Shown here one piece after another: positions 48,722 through 60,305 of a DNA stretch of 64,000 bases. The stretch is taken from positions 1 to 64,000 of the forward strand of contig JAMKCH010010169.1 of the NCBI GenBank assembly GCA_023653785.1, in the 5' to 3' direction. The stretch comes from Ophioderma brevispina (lineage: Eukaryota; Echinodermata; Ophiuroidea; Amphilepidida; Ophiodermatidae). The position numbers were made by a program, and so were the translations under genes. The notes under the pieces were generated by a model. That model did no database searches, was not told where the DNA came from, and saw only the letters and a program-made list of their open reading frames with translations. Positions within the stretch are counted from its first letter, which is position 1; each line of letters starts with the position of its first letter.

Positions 48722-49905
48722 ACCTATTCATGCAGACTCCTGCTCATGTAGTCGGCTCCAACGTTCGCGCTTCCCTTGATGGCTTCCATTCTGAAACGAT
48801 ACTGCTGTAATGACAATGCCCAGCGCATTATGCGACCATTCGCTACCTTGGAGCGCTTCATGCAGAGCAGGGGCTGATGGTCTGTTTCTAAGACAGAACC
48901 GCCCACACCACAGCCAGACATTCCGTCTCCATTACAGAATATCCTTTCTGGGCTTTGTTTAGTTTCTTACTCAAGTAAGCGATTGGAAACTTGATGTCAT
49001 CAAACTCCCGAAGTAGTACCGCACCGATAGCAACATCACTGGCATCTGTACGAAGGATGAACTGTTCACTGAAATCCGGAAGATGCAAGATCGGCGGCTT
49101 TGCCAGCATACTATTCAGAGTGCGAAATGCCTCTTCTTGACTCGACTCCCACTTGATCTTGTTTGGTTCACCACCTTTCTTCTTGTCAGTCAATGGTGCG
49201 GCTATGGCGCCAAGGTGTGGAATAAACTGTCTGTAAAATCCTGCAAGTCCAAGAAAGGATCTCAACTGAGTCTTTGTCTGTGGACGAGGGGCATTTTGAA
49301 TGGCTTCAAGTTTGTCTGGATTTAGTTGCAAAAGACCTTTCCCAACTACATGACCTAGAAATTCAACCTTCTCAAAACAAAAGAAGACTTGGAGGGTTTA
49401 GCGGTCAAATTAGCCTCTCTAAGTCTCTTCATCAGTAATGTTGATTCAGCCTCTCCAAATGACTCTCCCATGATGTGGTGTGTACTAATGTATCTTCTAT
49501 GTAGTTGTCTACCTCCGGTAGATCTTTCAGCAACTTTCTCATAATTCTGGAAAAAGTAGCAGGGGCGTTGACAAGTCCAAACGGCATCTTAGTAAATTGG
49601 TACAGGCCATCGTGTGCGATAATTGCCGTCAATGGTTTTGCGTTTTCTGTCAAAAGGACTTGCCAATAACCCTTGCTAAGGTCAAGTTAGAAAAGTAATG
49701 AGCATTACCTAATTTTGCAAATATCTCTTGTGGAGCATGGATAGGTTCAGCATCAAATACTGTAATGACATTAATTTTGCGACTATCACAACAAACGCGA
49801 TTTCTACCATCAGATTTCTTCACTACAACAAGAGGCGAGGCATAAGGACTGTCTGAAGGCTCTACTACTCCTAAGTCCATCATGACTTTGACTTCCTCTT
49901 AACAG
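48722..49905 (-). pseudogene. Ty3/Gypsy pol fragment (reverse transcriptase and RNase H)
   Basis: The polyprotein fragment reads from 49905 down to 48722. Reverse transcriptase starts with SPYASPLVVVKKSDG and CCDSRKIN. A one-base frameshift near 49680 breaks the block holding the first catalytic Asp, and its continuation contains a GYWQV word. MPFGLVNAPATFSR is intact. The active-site box reads YIED instead of the usual YIDD. After another frame change come RSFLGLAGFYRQFIPH and the RNase H motif RTDASD with a downstream METECLAVVWA block. The last frame holds ETDHQPL and VGADYMSRS, the end of RNase H. Gag, protease, integrase and LTRs are not seen. Both edges are abrupt; the 5' edge meets the tandem repeat at 49890. 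Confidence 0.95.
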
Positions 49906-50180
49906 AAGAACCACTGACCAAGGCGACTATGAGGTGTACACAGATTGGGGTCAGAGGTCACGTGGGACGATTTAATTAATTATTTAAAGGGGCATTCGTC
50001 GGAACTCTATAAAATCCTTTCTCTGCCATAGAATAAATGCTATGACCACCAGATGTCAGAAGAACCACTGACCCAAGACCCTTTTGGGGTGTACCCAGAT
50101 TGGGGTCAAAGGTCACGTGGACCGATTAAAGGGGCATTCGTTGGAACTCTTTAAAATGCATCTTCTTCTACAAAAAACTT
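49890..50180 (+). repeat. Tandem repeat, two units, related to 17340-18125
   Basis: Two units of about 135-155 bp carry AGAAGAACCACTGACC, GGTGTAC(A/C)CAGATTGGGGTCA, AGGTCACGTGG, ATTAAAGGGGCATTCGT and GGAACTCT. Each contains a direct AGGTCA-type pair followed by CACGTG. Confidence 0.85.
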
Positions 50181-50684
50181 GTGATGGTGACATGCTTCAT
50201 GTGACTCGACAATAGTTGGTGTCTATAGGGTGTACACAGAATTTCATCGAAGATCATTTCAGAATGATCGAAGTTCATCAAGGGGTCATTAAGGGGGAAT
50301 TTTCCGGTCTGAGTGTGAAAAATCTTCAAAAAAAAATCATTTTTGATATATGCAAGGTAGTGTAGTATATTGTTGTCAGATTTGAATTAGGCGCTACTAA
50401 ATTAGGTAACGTGCTATAACTGGCAACCCATATTGGCTGCTTATGATTGGCTGCTTAAGATTGACTATTAATGATATTGAATAATTTTATCTAAATCAAT
50501 TTCAGTTTTGCATAGAAAATTGTTCATTTGATAGTACTTTTTTCTGAAACACTGCTTTTGTAGTTTTTCTGTGATCAAAACAAATGATAAGGAGATTTGA
50601 AATTGAAAAACAAAACAAATAAAATTCAGACGTTAGAATTACAGTTAAACCATTGCAGCAACATCCACGTATTACGCAACTTAC
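50181..50684. other. Intron or intergenic DNA downstream of the GIMAP exon
   Basis: Contains a diverged copy of the GGGGTCATTAAGGGG..TTCCGGT repeat (about 50280-50320). No frame carrying the expected next GIMAP motifs was found. Confidence 0.4.
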
Positions 50685-51048
50685 CTGGTCATATCTTGAC
50701 CAAAAGTCTGCTTAAGAAGCTCCACTGCCTTTTTTGGTTCTTGAGTATATCGCTGACCTACTGCCGTAACCAGCAAGAACGCGTGCGGACCTGGAGAAGT
50801 CATATACACACACTTGCTTAGTTCCAGCATAGTTGGTGTCTGGTTGTTCGCTTGATATCGCGTGTCGAAAAGACCAGGGGTATCTACCAAATGAAGTTGT
50901 CTTCCGGCTACGGATCTCTCTTCAAACTGACATTTTTCCGTTTGCGAATTTTGACTCATGGAAGCGCCAAATGCGTCCCGGCCCAATATTGTGTTTCCAG
51001 ATGAACTTTTACCAGCTCCGGTCATCCCGATCATCACGAGACGAAGGA
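50685..51048 (-). CDS. AIG1/GIMAP-family GTPase, single internal exon
   Basis: A 364-bp exon with both splice signals. On the minus strand a T-rich tract ending TTTTTTACAG precedes 51048, and GTAAGT follows 50685. The exon encodes about 121 residues, with a partial codon at its start. It opens with LRLVMIG, then the P-loop GMTGAGKSSSGN (G1), a Thr in SQTEKCQ at the G2 position, and LVDTPGLFDT (G3). It continues with the GIMAP-type PGPHAFLLV and stops after FGQDMTR. GIMAPs are septin-like GTPases linked to immunity and cell survival, and are often expanded in invertebrates. The G4/G5 exon and the N-terminal exon are not recognisable in the window. The Gypsy fragment and repeats occupy the downstream side. 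The frame is intact, unlike every other coding remnant here, so it may be a working exon of a gene with long introns. An isolated pseudo-exon cannot be excluded. Confidence 0.9.
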
Positions 51049-51139
51049 CTGTAAAAAATAATATAAGGACTGCTATTTAGCACAATTCAGGTATTCACCA
51101 CAAAAATGCTTCTAGTGCTGCAGCACCAACCAGTTTAGG

Positions 51140-51725
51140 AGAGTGGTACCGGGGCCGGAATAATAACATTTGTCATCATAGCTAAATTAACCATAGGGAT
51201 GTGGAGTTCATGAAAACAGGTGATGACAAAAATTGAAAGTGGTGGCAATTTGCATACGACGCCATTTTCCAAAATGGAAGCCATCTTAAAGCCAAAAACA
51301 CCTAAGAAGACAATTTTGGTGTAATTTTTATTCTGGGTCAAGGAGTTCAATAAAACTATTCCCAAAACTATAAACTGTTGCATGTGCCGATATTTTCCAA
51401 GATGTCTGACATTTTATTGACACAAACCTTACATTTCTTATTATATAACATATGGAGATGATTGTGGTGTCAAATGAAAGATTTTCAGGGTCAAGGAGTT
51501 CAATAAAACTATTTACAAAACTGTCAGATGAATATAAAAGTAATGGAAGTTTTCATACGTCACTATATTCCAAGATGGTCAACATATAAAAGGCAAAATC
51601 GTTTATATCTCATGCTATACAGCACCTAGGATGAAGATTTTGATGACAAAGCGTATTGTTTTTAGGTCAAGAATTTCAATAGCAATATTCTCAAAGCTGC
51701 CAGATGAGTCGTGAGTCATGTTATT
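51140..51725 (+). repeat. Tandem repeat, about 155-175 bp unit, three copies
   Basis: GGTCAAGGAGTTCAATAAAA-type words occur at about 51336, 51490 and 51663 (the last diverged), with CCAAGATG / CCAAAATGG words between them. A reverse-complement copy lies at 53075-53205. It lies upstream of the GIMAP exon in gene orientation. Confidence 0.75.
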
Positions 51726-51769
51726 CATGGACTACCAATATGTATTGGAATATATGGGAATTTTGATAT

Positions 51770-52750
51770 TTGGGCCATTCTCCGTTAAAGTGTTCAAGTT
51801 TGGTCTCCAAAATGACGAAATATCAACATTAAGGAATTCCTGAAAATCATTGAAAATCGTAAACTTTAATATTCTCAGAACACGGAACAATGCATGGGTG
51901 ATCTTAAAAATATATCCGATTTTTAGCATATTGCCTAACATTAACACTTCAGTAACGTATCTGTCGTAACGTATCTGTCGGGCCTTTTTCTTAGTCGTGC
52001 TGTTCTTGATGAAAGTACGTGCTTCACCGACTTAGTCTCTATACGTTATCAGGTATTACCTCCATACTAAAAGCATGGTGAGGTATTCGACTTTATGTAT
52101 CACGCCGTATTGCAAGAGCGTAGCAGGAGGGAGGTAACGTATCTGTCGCGGTATGAACGCAACAGGAGGGATTTCTTTCATTACTAGGGCTGGAAATTGT
52201 TACGTTGAAACCAGATTTTTTTGCAAAACATGTATAATATAACATTGACATCTTCTCGATTTATCACATATTGGAACATGAGGTATTCAGTTATTTTTAG
52301 CAATTTTTTTTATCCATTCGAACCATCGTAACGTATCTGTCTGCAATATTGGCGACATGCTCTCAGAGAACTCTTGCAAAACTTTAATAATCCAATATTA
52401 TCATGTTTTAAAACTTAATAATTAGTGCATAATAGAGGCTGATAAAAATGCAATGCAATCTGTGATATGCGCTCTTGTGTAACAAGCAGGGACACATTTT
52501 AAGAACGGATTTTGGGCTGGCGACATGGCGAAAAGCAAGAATTATGCATCTTTAGCCTTATTGCTTGATACTTTCTCATCCGGTTACCACATCTAGTGCG
52601 GATCATTTGGAAAACATAACTCCTAAGTATAATTTATATTCATAAACATTCATTCTTAAACGCCAAAAACAAGCTTTAAACTGTGCATGACTGTGAGCGA
52701 CACTAAAAACGACTTTTTGAACACTTTATCGGAGAATGGACCATTTAGGT
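51770..52750. mobile_element. Element with 27-bp terminal inverted repeats and repeated 14-mer
   Basis: GGGCCATTCTCCGTTAAAGT followed by GTTCAA at the left pairs with TTGAACACTTTATCGGAGAA followed by TGGACC at the right, with three mismatches. Inside, GTAACGTATCTGTC occurs four times exactly: 51952-51965, 51966-51979, 52134-52147 and 52328-52341. There is no transposase. Target duplication unclear. Confidence 0.65.
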
Positions 52751-53074
52751 CTGTATTACTCTAATAGAAACTATTAATTTGTTTGTTTCAGATATGTCAA
52801 GAGTAAAATGACCCCGAATTTCGAACAATTAAATGGTGATGGCCACGTGCATACCTATTGGTAGTCAATGTTTTAGTGTTTCGTTCATAGGGGCCATAAA
52901 GCGCAGTTAGGAAATTCTAAGGAGGAGTTACTGAGGATTCTGTGTTAGTATTAATTATCAAGCATCTGGGTTTAATAATATATTGTATCACTTTGCCACA
53001 TTAAGCCTGACATTGCAGTAAGTTAACACTCTTGGGTACTTGTATTTAAAATATTTGGCTATCTTGGAAAAAAA

Positions 53075-53205
53075 AGTGACAAATGCAAATAAACATCACT
53101 TTTATATTCATCCTACAGTTTTGAGAATAGTTTTATTGAACTCCTTGACCCAGAAAACACTCATTTGACACCAAAATCATCTTCTTAGGTTATATATATA
53201 ATAAG
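53075..53205 (-). repeat. Inverted copy of the 51.2-51.7 kb tandem unit
   Basis: TTTTATTGAACTCCTTGACC at 53131-53150 is the complement of the 51336 and 51490 words. The flanking TTTGACACCAAAATCATC also matches. It is a single unit. Confidence 0.75.
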
Positions 53206-53389
53206 AAATATACGGTTTCTTTTCTTCAGACAATTCTGGCAATTTTATATTGAACCTTTGGGACCCCACAGAGCATACTTCAACACTAAGTCCACATAGT
53301 AGTGCTATTACCTGTGATGCCTATGTAAGACTGATTATAAGTCATTTTCCCTAAACCAGCAAGTATGTACAACTGAAACAGACCCTCAC

Positions 53390-56300
53390 CTGTGCATACA
53401 GTTCCTGTACTTTCAAATGGACACTACCCATCCACAGTCCTTACCTGATCCAGTACATGTAGCACACATTCCAACAGCAATACGACAGTGTGCTTGAGGA
53501 GAAGACTACACTATCAGATGATCCCACACATCCCTTTGCCATGGAAACTAAAGTGTGATCCAAAGCTCAGTACATGTGCAAGCAGGTTATACCCAAACCT
53601 AGGAAACACAGAACTTCCACTTCAGAGACCTGTCACCTTACACTCTGCCCCCAAACTCTTCGTTCACCAAGTGTCAACAAACCTCAACGTAGGACAATCC
53701 TCGTTATTGGAGACTCAATTCCTAAGAACATCATCAAGGTCGCGAAGTCTAGACATCCAGGGTTATTAAACGCTATTCCAGGTTTAGTACTTTGGAACTT
53801 TGGCAACAAACTTGCACCAGTATTTGTTGAGGAAATCATACTGCAATAATATCACTGTGGAACTAATAACATTCATTCGAGCCTCACTCTGAGTGTATAT
53901 CACTGTTAGAATCCCTTACTACTGCAATTCTTCTACAAGTCCCAAAACGGTTGATATTTGCATATCCTCCATCGACTACTCAAAAACAGAACAATGGACA
54001 TTCAGCGGATACCAGAATATAATTCTCGGTTCGGGATTGTGCATCCTCAGAAATTGGCAGAATATCTGTAATGACAACATAGTGATTGATGAAATGTCGC
54101 ATGATGGACTCCATCTTAACAGAAAGGGAACTTCTATTCTTGCAAGGGAATTCATATCAACTACCTTCAGCAACTTAAGGATTTTTGCCGAAAACAAGCA
54201 AATCGGACAGTAAAATGGACATTTGACTCTGAACTTTGAAGCCCATTGTTTTGCATCACCATTTGAATTTTTTCCATTGTGTTCAGAAGGACATTTACAA
54301 TCCTGATACAGGTATTTGCAGTGATAGTAAAAATTTGTATATAATTGATGATGTTAAATCTAGAACTTTTCTAAAACACTACCCACATAGAGTATGGCAA
54401 TGTCTTCGTAAATTATTAATGCACCTAATCGTGTGACCAACTGTACACTTGATTTCATTTCATGTATTAATTCTATGCAAAGCAAAGTAACACTTGGTTG
54501 TGTGATAACTGTTTTTCTCGTATATCTAATAGGAACTCCTTCAGGAAAATTTTATTGGACTATGATTTAAGGGTTAAAAACAAAAAGGTTTTCACAAATT
54601 GCACATATCAATATTCGTTTAGTCTCCCGAATAACAAGGTAGATCTGTAAGAGTGCTGTAAGAGTTTTATTACATCAAAATAGTATTGATGTTTTATGTG
54701 TTACTGAGACTTGGTAAATGATGGTATAAAATGACAGTGAGGTTTATATTGATGGGTACACTTTATGTAGACTAGATAGAGTGCACATGGAGCCAGGGTG
54801 GTGTTTGTGCTAATTAAAGAAGTGTGGTATCATGAGGAAATTCTGATTGCCATACAATTGGCATATGAAGCATTTGGATAGAGCTTACGTTACCACACAC
54901 AAAGCCTATCCTTCTTGGTACGTTTATAGACCACCTGACTCTTCTGCTGATTACATTGACAAGTTAGATTTCAATTTCAAAAACTCCACCACCTACTATG
55001 ATGATGTTATGATGTTGGGGATTTTAACTTAGATTTATGTAAGAAACACTCTAATAAAATTAACACTCTTGCTTCTCATAGTAATATGAAGCAGCTCATT
55101 CATGACGACACTAGAATAACTGAACCTACCAAAACAATCTTTGATCTGGCTTTTGTTTCCAAAACAGATAAAAATTATCTTACTGTTGTTCACAGTGTAG
55201 GGATATCTGACCATTCACTCATTTATTTAGCTCGTAAGAATAAGAAAACTAAATACCACCTAAGATAGTGAAATCAGAGGCTTTAAAAACTTTAATGATA
55301 ATTATGTTGTTGATACAATTAAGAAACATTAATGGAGCATGTTGACATTGCAGTGATGTTGGACAATTGCCCTGAACTTTAGGACTTGTTTTGACAAGGC
55401 TTGTGAGTAAACATTGTCCTGTGAAGGAGAAGAGAGTCAAGGGACTCAACTTCTGAGTGGATTCACAAGCAAATATATGAAACTTTCAAAAGACAGGGAC
55501 CACTACTTATAAGTCATAAAACAAATGTCCAACATGACTCTGGGCAATTGCTAGGCAGTTAAGAAACCAAGTAAATAAACTTAACAAATCATTGAAAAAG
55601 ACACTACGGAATATGCTATTAATGATAATGAATTAAGGATTTAGGAAACTTTGGAGTACCAATTAAGCAATTTGCCAAAGAAAGAAACATAACCTGTAAC
55701 TAATATTAAACCAATTCAGGTTGTACTTGTGATGATAAGGAGATTGCAGATCAATTTAGGGGTATTTCACTCTGTAGGTACAACTTTGGGAAAGAAATTT
55801 TAATATACTAGTACTAATAATAATAAGAAGAGTTGTGATAATTTTACCTTACTAACCCTGAGATTACACTTAATTGCAATTTTGATATTATAACTCCTGT
55901 GTTTGTATTTGATCAGATCTGTAACTTTTCTAAAATAAGCTACGGTATCTGATAGTTTGATATTAAAAACTCCTCAAGTGTCAGCACAATCATTTGTGAC
56001 CCACTTGCATCTATTGAACCTTTCTTTGACTAAATTCAGTTTTCCCATCTGATGGAACAAAGCTAGGTTACACCTATCTTCAAGGGGGTGACAAAAGTGA
56101 GGTAACAAATATCCCCCATTTCTGTCTTCCTATTTATCAAAAATTTTGAGCGTGCGTACATGATCAGCTACAATTATCTTACTCATAATAACATTTTAAA
56201 TCAATGTCAGTCAGGTTTAGAAGTAAAACACAGTACTAATACTACTCTTGTAAATTGTAAAACTGATCATATCTTAAAACATAACATGCTCGGAAAGTAA

Positions 56301-57770
56301 CAGGATCGATCTTCTTAGATCTAAAAGGAAGGCTTTTGATACTGTTAAATCATTTACTCTACTTCTTAGTAAATTTTAAAGAAGTATGGTATCACTGGTT
56401 AATGCATTTAAATTGGTTTAATTCTTATCAAAAGAAATCACAAGCTGCTTAATATTAATCTGTATTTCAGACTTTAAGAATATTGATATTGGGATACCCC
56501 AAGGATCAATTTCTGTTTCCTCTTTTATTTTAATTTTTGTGAATTCTTTACCTGAATCAGTTTTATGCAACATGTGTTATTCGTACAGATTGACACTACC
56601 CCTTTCGTCAGCTTTGAACAATTACCCTTCAAAATGAGCTTAACACTACCTTGACTTAAAAATTGCTCATTGGTTCAAGTCAAATAAACTTACCTTGAAC
56701 CATAAAAAAAATAAATTCATGTGTTCTGGAAATAAACAGACACTAAATAATATAAAATTTTTTTGTTTTTTGAATAATTTCTATCACTTCGTTGAGCGGA
56801 TTCATACAAGTATTTGGGTGTTATTTTTGATCCGTATTTATTGTGGAGAAATCATGCCGATATGTGTGTTCAAAGGTTCCAAGAGAATTGGTTTAATCAG
56901 GAGAATTAAGCATTATCTTCCGCATACTACAGTCAATATGCTGCCAAAGCCTTGGTCTTCCCTCACTTGAATACTGCAGTTTGTTGGTCCAATTCAATAC
57001 TGGGCCCTAATGATCGCAAAATTTTGCAAAACAGACGCCGTGTCATTTGTCTGCAGACATCCGAACTTCGGGGACAAAATGATGAAAGACCTGTTGGCCT
57101 AATCTGGAAGAAGAGGAATTAGCAGATTTCATTTAACTTTTTAAATGCATTAAGCATTTTGCCTCATGTGATTCTCCATGTTTACTTTTACCAGGCCAAC
57201 ACATTCAAAGGCACTCGTAGAGGCTCAGAAAACATGTTGTCAATTATCATGGATAAAAGCTGTAAAAAGAAAATCCAGTACAGAGCAGCTGTCCTCTGGA
57301 ATAATCTACCAAAAGGCACACGAAGTAAATTAGTATGCCAGAGTTTTTACTTTTAAAAAGTGCCATAACCAATGATATCCTGACAGTATTTTAATGTGTA
57401 GTAATAAGAAATTTGGTCTGATTGGTAATGTATATGTGGGGGTGTGTAGGTGTACATGCATGCATTGTGTTATGTTGTGCAGTGTACATTTGGAGTGTAT
57501 GTATGTGTGTGTATGCGTGTGTGTGTGTGTGTGTGTGTACCGCTACACTTCAAAGTGCTACAGTGTTATTTTGTATATATATATGGACATAATTCTTAAT
57601 CGCAATGTACATGTATATGTGTTATGTAAGACTATGTACCATAACTTATTTTTCTGTATACTGGTATTTACTGTAATTATTGTGTTTTGACCAATTTTCA
57701 AAAACATTTAAATTTTATTGAAGGAAATTTCTGAATAAATAACGATAAATGTAAAATAAAATAATACCTT
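53390..57770 (+). pseudogene. CR1/L2-like LINE, near full length, broken
   Basis: ORF1 (about 53490-54210) keeps SGNH-esterase marks: ILVIGDSIPKN holds block I, and DGLHLNRKG near 54104 holds the block V Asp-x-x-His. These are separated by a frameshift. ORF2 starts near 54600 with the endonuclease HINIR word and a VLCVTETW block. It continues with YRPPDSSADYIDKLD, a MMLGDFN-like Asp-Asn site split by a frameshift near 55015, and VGISDHSLIY (about 55200). Reverse transcriptase remnants follow: a PISVFLFIK-type block near 56110, THNNILNQCQSG near 56190, IPQGSI near 56490, and WFKSNKLTLNHKKNK near 56670. The active-site YADD is not recognisable. The C-terminal thumb ends with AAVLWNNLPKGTRS near 57290. 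The 3' region includes a GT microsatellite and ends in AATAAAT-like DNA. Many stops: inactive. Confidence 0.92.
57505..57540 (+). repeat. GT microsatellite
   Basis: GTGTGTGT run of about 30 bp, in the LINE 3' region. Confidence 0.9.
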
Positions 57771-57937
57771 TAAATGGCGTCCATTGAGTTATGCAAATTG
57801 CCATCACTTTGAATTTTGTCATCACGTTTTTAGAAATACAAACACAAAGATCATTTTTATTAGATGAAATGTTATTATTCCGGCCTTGGTTGTAGAAATC
57901 TAAGGCCCTTTTTCACATGACGCTACAGCACTATTTC

Positions 57938-57990
57938 CCAGATACCAAGGCAATGTTGGAGCGATGTTGGCCAAACTTTAACGATCGGTT
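57938..57990 (+). repeat. Solo end of the CAACGTTGG element family
   Basis: CCAGATACCAAGGCAATGTT, followed by GATGTTGGCC, resembles the left end of the element at 39136-40356. No partner end was found. Confidence 0.55.
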
Positions 57991-58439
57991 GTCAGTATAT
58001 CACATTCAATCCTTTTTTTATTTAGTTTATTCTCAGTTGATTACTTAACGATTATTTGTGACATAAATTAATATAATTACCAATCAGAGAACTAATAGTA
58101 TTATTGACCGCAATATTACTGCGTTATTCATATTATTGACCTTAGTCATGTCCATGCTGAAGCACCTCCGGTTCAAGACAAAAAGCGGAGTTAAAAAATG
58201 TCGAAGTGCAACCGGGTAGGAAAACGCTACGTTAAGACAATACATACAGGCATAATAGAGGGCATAGTATAGCGCATTTAACAAAGAACAAAGCGCTGTG
58301 CTGCAACAAATGAAGAAAAGGTCTAATTCATGGCGCAATGACAAAAAAGTGTCATTGCAATAAAATACCGAACTAGTGCAAGGACTTTAACAAGGCAACA
58401 CTGAAAAAAGAATAAAGGACAACAATTAACAAAATACCT

Positions 58440-59035
58440 GAAATCAATTTACTGATGAAATAAGTGAGTTTTCAATGTTTTTGAAGACACTAGTAGATAG
58501 TGACTGTCTAATAGATAGAGGGAACTTATTACACTCCTTTGAAGAAGTAATAGTAAAAGTTCTATCACCAGCCAAAAACTCGGGTAATAGGGTACTTAAG
58601 TTGAAGAGTGTCTTTAGAAGAAGTATTCTGTTTGGAACATATAATGATCTGAAGGTCCTTGGTCGTTAAGACATTAATATACACACTGAAGTAGTTTAAA
58701 GATGATCCGTTGTTGAATTGGAAGCCAGTGCAATGATTTCATAAGAGGTCTAGCAGATTGTTTTCTATCGACTTAAAAACAAGACGGGCCGCCTAATTTT
58801 GCAAGCATTGCAGACGAGTTGTGTATGTTGATGGTAAACATGATGATAATTGGCAATGTTACCAATTGGGAGAGTATAAATAGAATATCCAACTGGGCCA
58901 ACAATAGAACCTTGAGGTAAACCAAACTTGCAGATGATGGGATCTGAGAGTTTACCAGTAATATCAACTTGTGTAGACCAGTTAGTTGGCAAGGTAGGAT
59001 CGAAATCAATTCAATGCAGTTCCTTTGACACATAG
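58440..59035 (-). pseudogene. Second LINE fragment (L2/CR1/Rex-type reverse transcriptase C-terminal half)
   Basis: Reading down from 59035, a TNWSTQVDITGKLSDP block leads to FGLPQGSIVGP (reverse transcriptase block 4) and SIYTLPIGNI. The active-site region is degraded to YHQHTQL. Further down, a KSLHWLPIQQRIIFKLLQ thumb-region block lies near 58730-58690. FPLSIRQSLSTSV lies near 58520. These are standard blocks of L2/CR1-clade LINEs. Stops and frameshifts break it, and the 5' half is missing. Its strand is opposite to the LINE at 53.4-57.8 kb, and the sequence is clearly a different family. Confidence 0.85.
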
Positions 59036-60305
59036 GCGTTGTGCTAAAAGAGAAATTAAAATATTGTGATAAATAGTATATAATAATACAGATTTAATGA
59101 TTTTAATCAGATTGGTTCAATAAATATGTATGTTCAATACACAATTACATGTATTATATTTAATGTATTATACTTATCCTGTCCAATTTTTGTCTGATAC
59201 GGTTCACTAGTTTTGAAAACAAAGGCTATTATGTAACCCGCTGTCAAATTACCCCATTCCAAGTTTGAATTAGATCGTTGAAGTAGGTTCACCTTCAAAA
59301 GTTGAATAAAATGTCTTTTAACTACAAAAAAAATCTTCTGGTACTAATCCTGTCTTTTGTTTTAAAAAATAAATTACTAAAATATTTGTCATTATTGTTT
59401 TATCCACGGTCTTTTATCGTCTGTGCAGTAGTTTCCTCTACTCATATTTAGAATAGTAACTTGGCCAAACTTAAATGTTTTATCTTTAGTGTGTCTGACA
59501 AATCCGCGTGAATATTGCAAATTGCAGCGGAGGGATCAAATACCAAATTAATTAAATACCAAATGAATGGAAATGATATAAATGGATGTTGAAGACCTCC
59601 TAGTTATTTTGATAGAAAAAACAAACAAACACAATTAATCCACTGAAAATCAAACTTGAGTTGCATCAAGCACAATGTCAGATGGCATTGTGGACAGAGA
59701 ACATTTCCCTTATTTGTCAAAGATATGTTGGCTTTAAATATTTAGTATTTAAGGTTATACTGAGTTAATTGAACCAAACTTAAGTGGTAAGGATAACGAG
59801 ACAGGAGAAGAGAGATAAAAACCAGCACCTAGGTACTTAAGCATGCCTTGATTCACCAGTCAAACTTGGAACGACTTAAATTACGTAATCGTTTATTGTC
59901 CACACTTTGTCTAAATTCCTAATGGCTTGACATATAAATATAAACATCAAAATATTACAAAATTTCAAGGCATTTTTCCGCCAAGAAAATTTTTGGCACA
60001 ACAATTTTCACAACCCCCCTTTTTTTTTCTAAAAGATTTAATATTAGAAACCTAACACTAGCCGCGTTGGAAATTCCACAGGGAATTTGAAGAAAACCAA
60101 GGCCCTTAACAAAAGCACCCCGATTAACGCCATGCCAAAAACCATTCAAAACAGCATCAACCAAGACGACAACAAATGGGGGTTGAAAAACATGGGAATT
60201 CTTGATTACGTGTGCGTTACCCAATCTTTGAGTACTTACGAGCATTATCATTGAGATCAATTATACACGACTTCTCCGGCCCTGGTTCTTACACGTTACA
60301 CCTTT
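59036..60305. other. Unassigned AT-rich DNA
   Basis: The 101-codon minus frame at 59955-60260 shows no recognisable domain. Confidence 0.4.

Noticed and set aside
59955..60260. 101-codon minus-strand frame
   Set aside because: No recognisable domain and composition typical of surrounding non-coding DNA.
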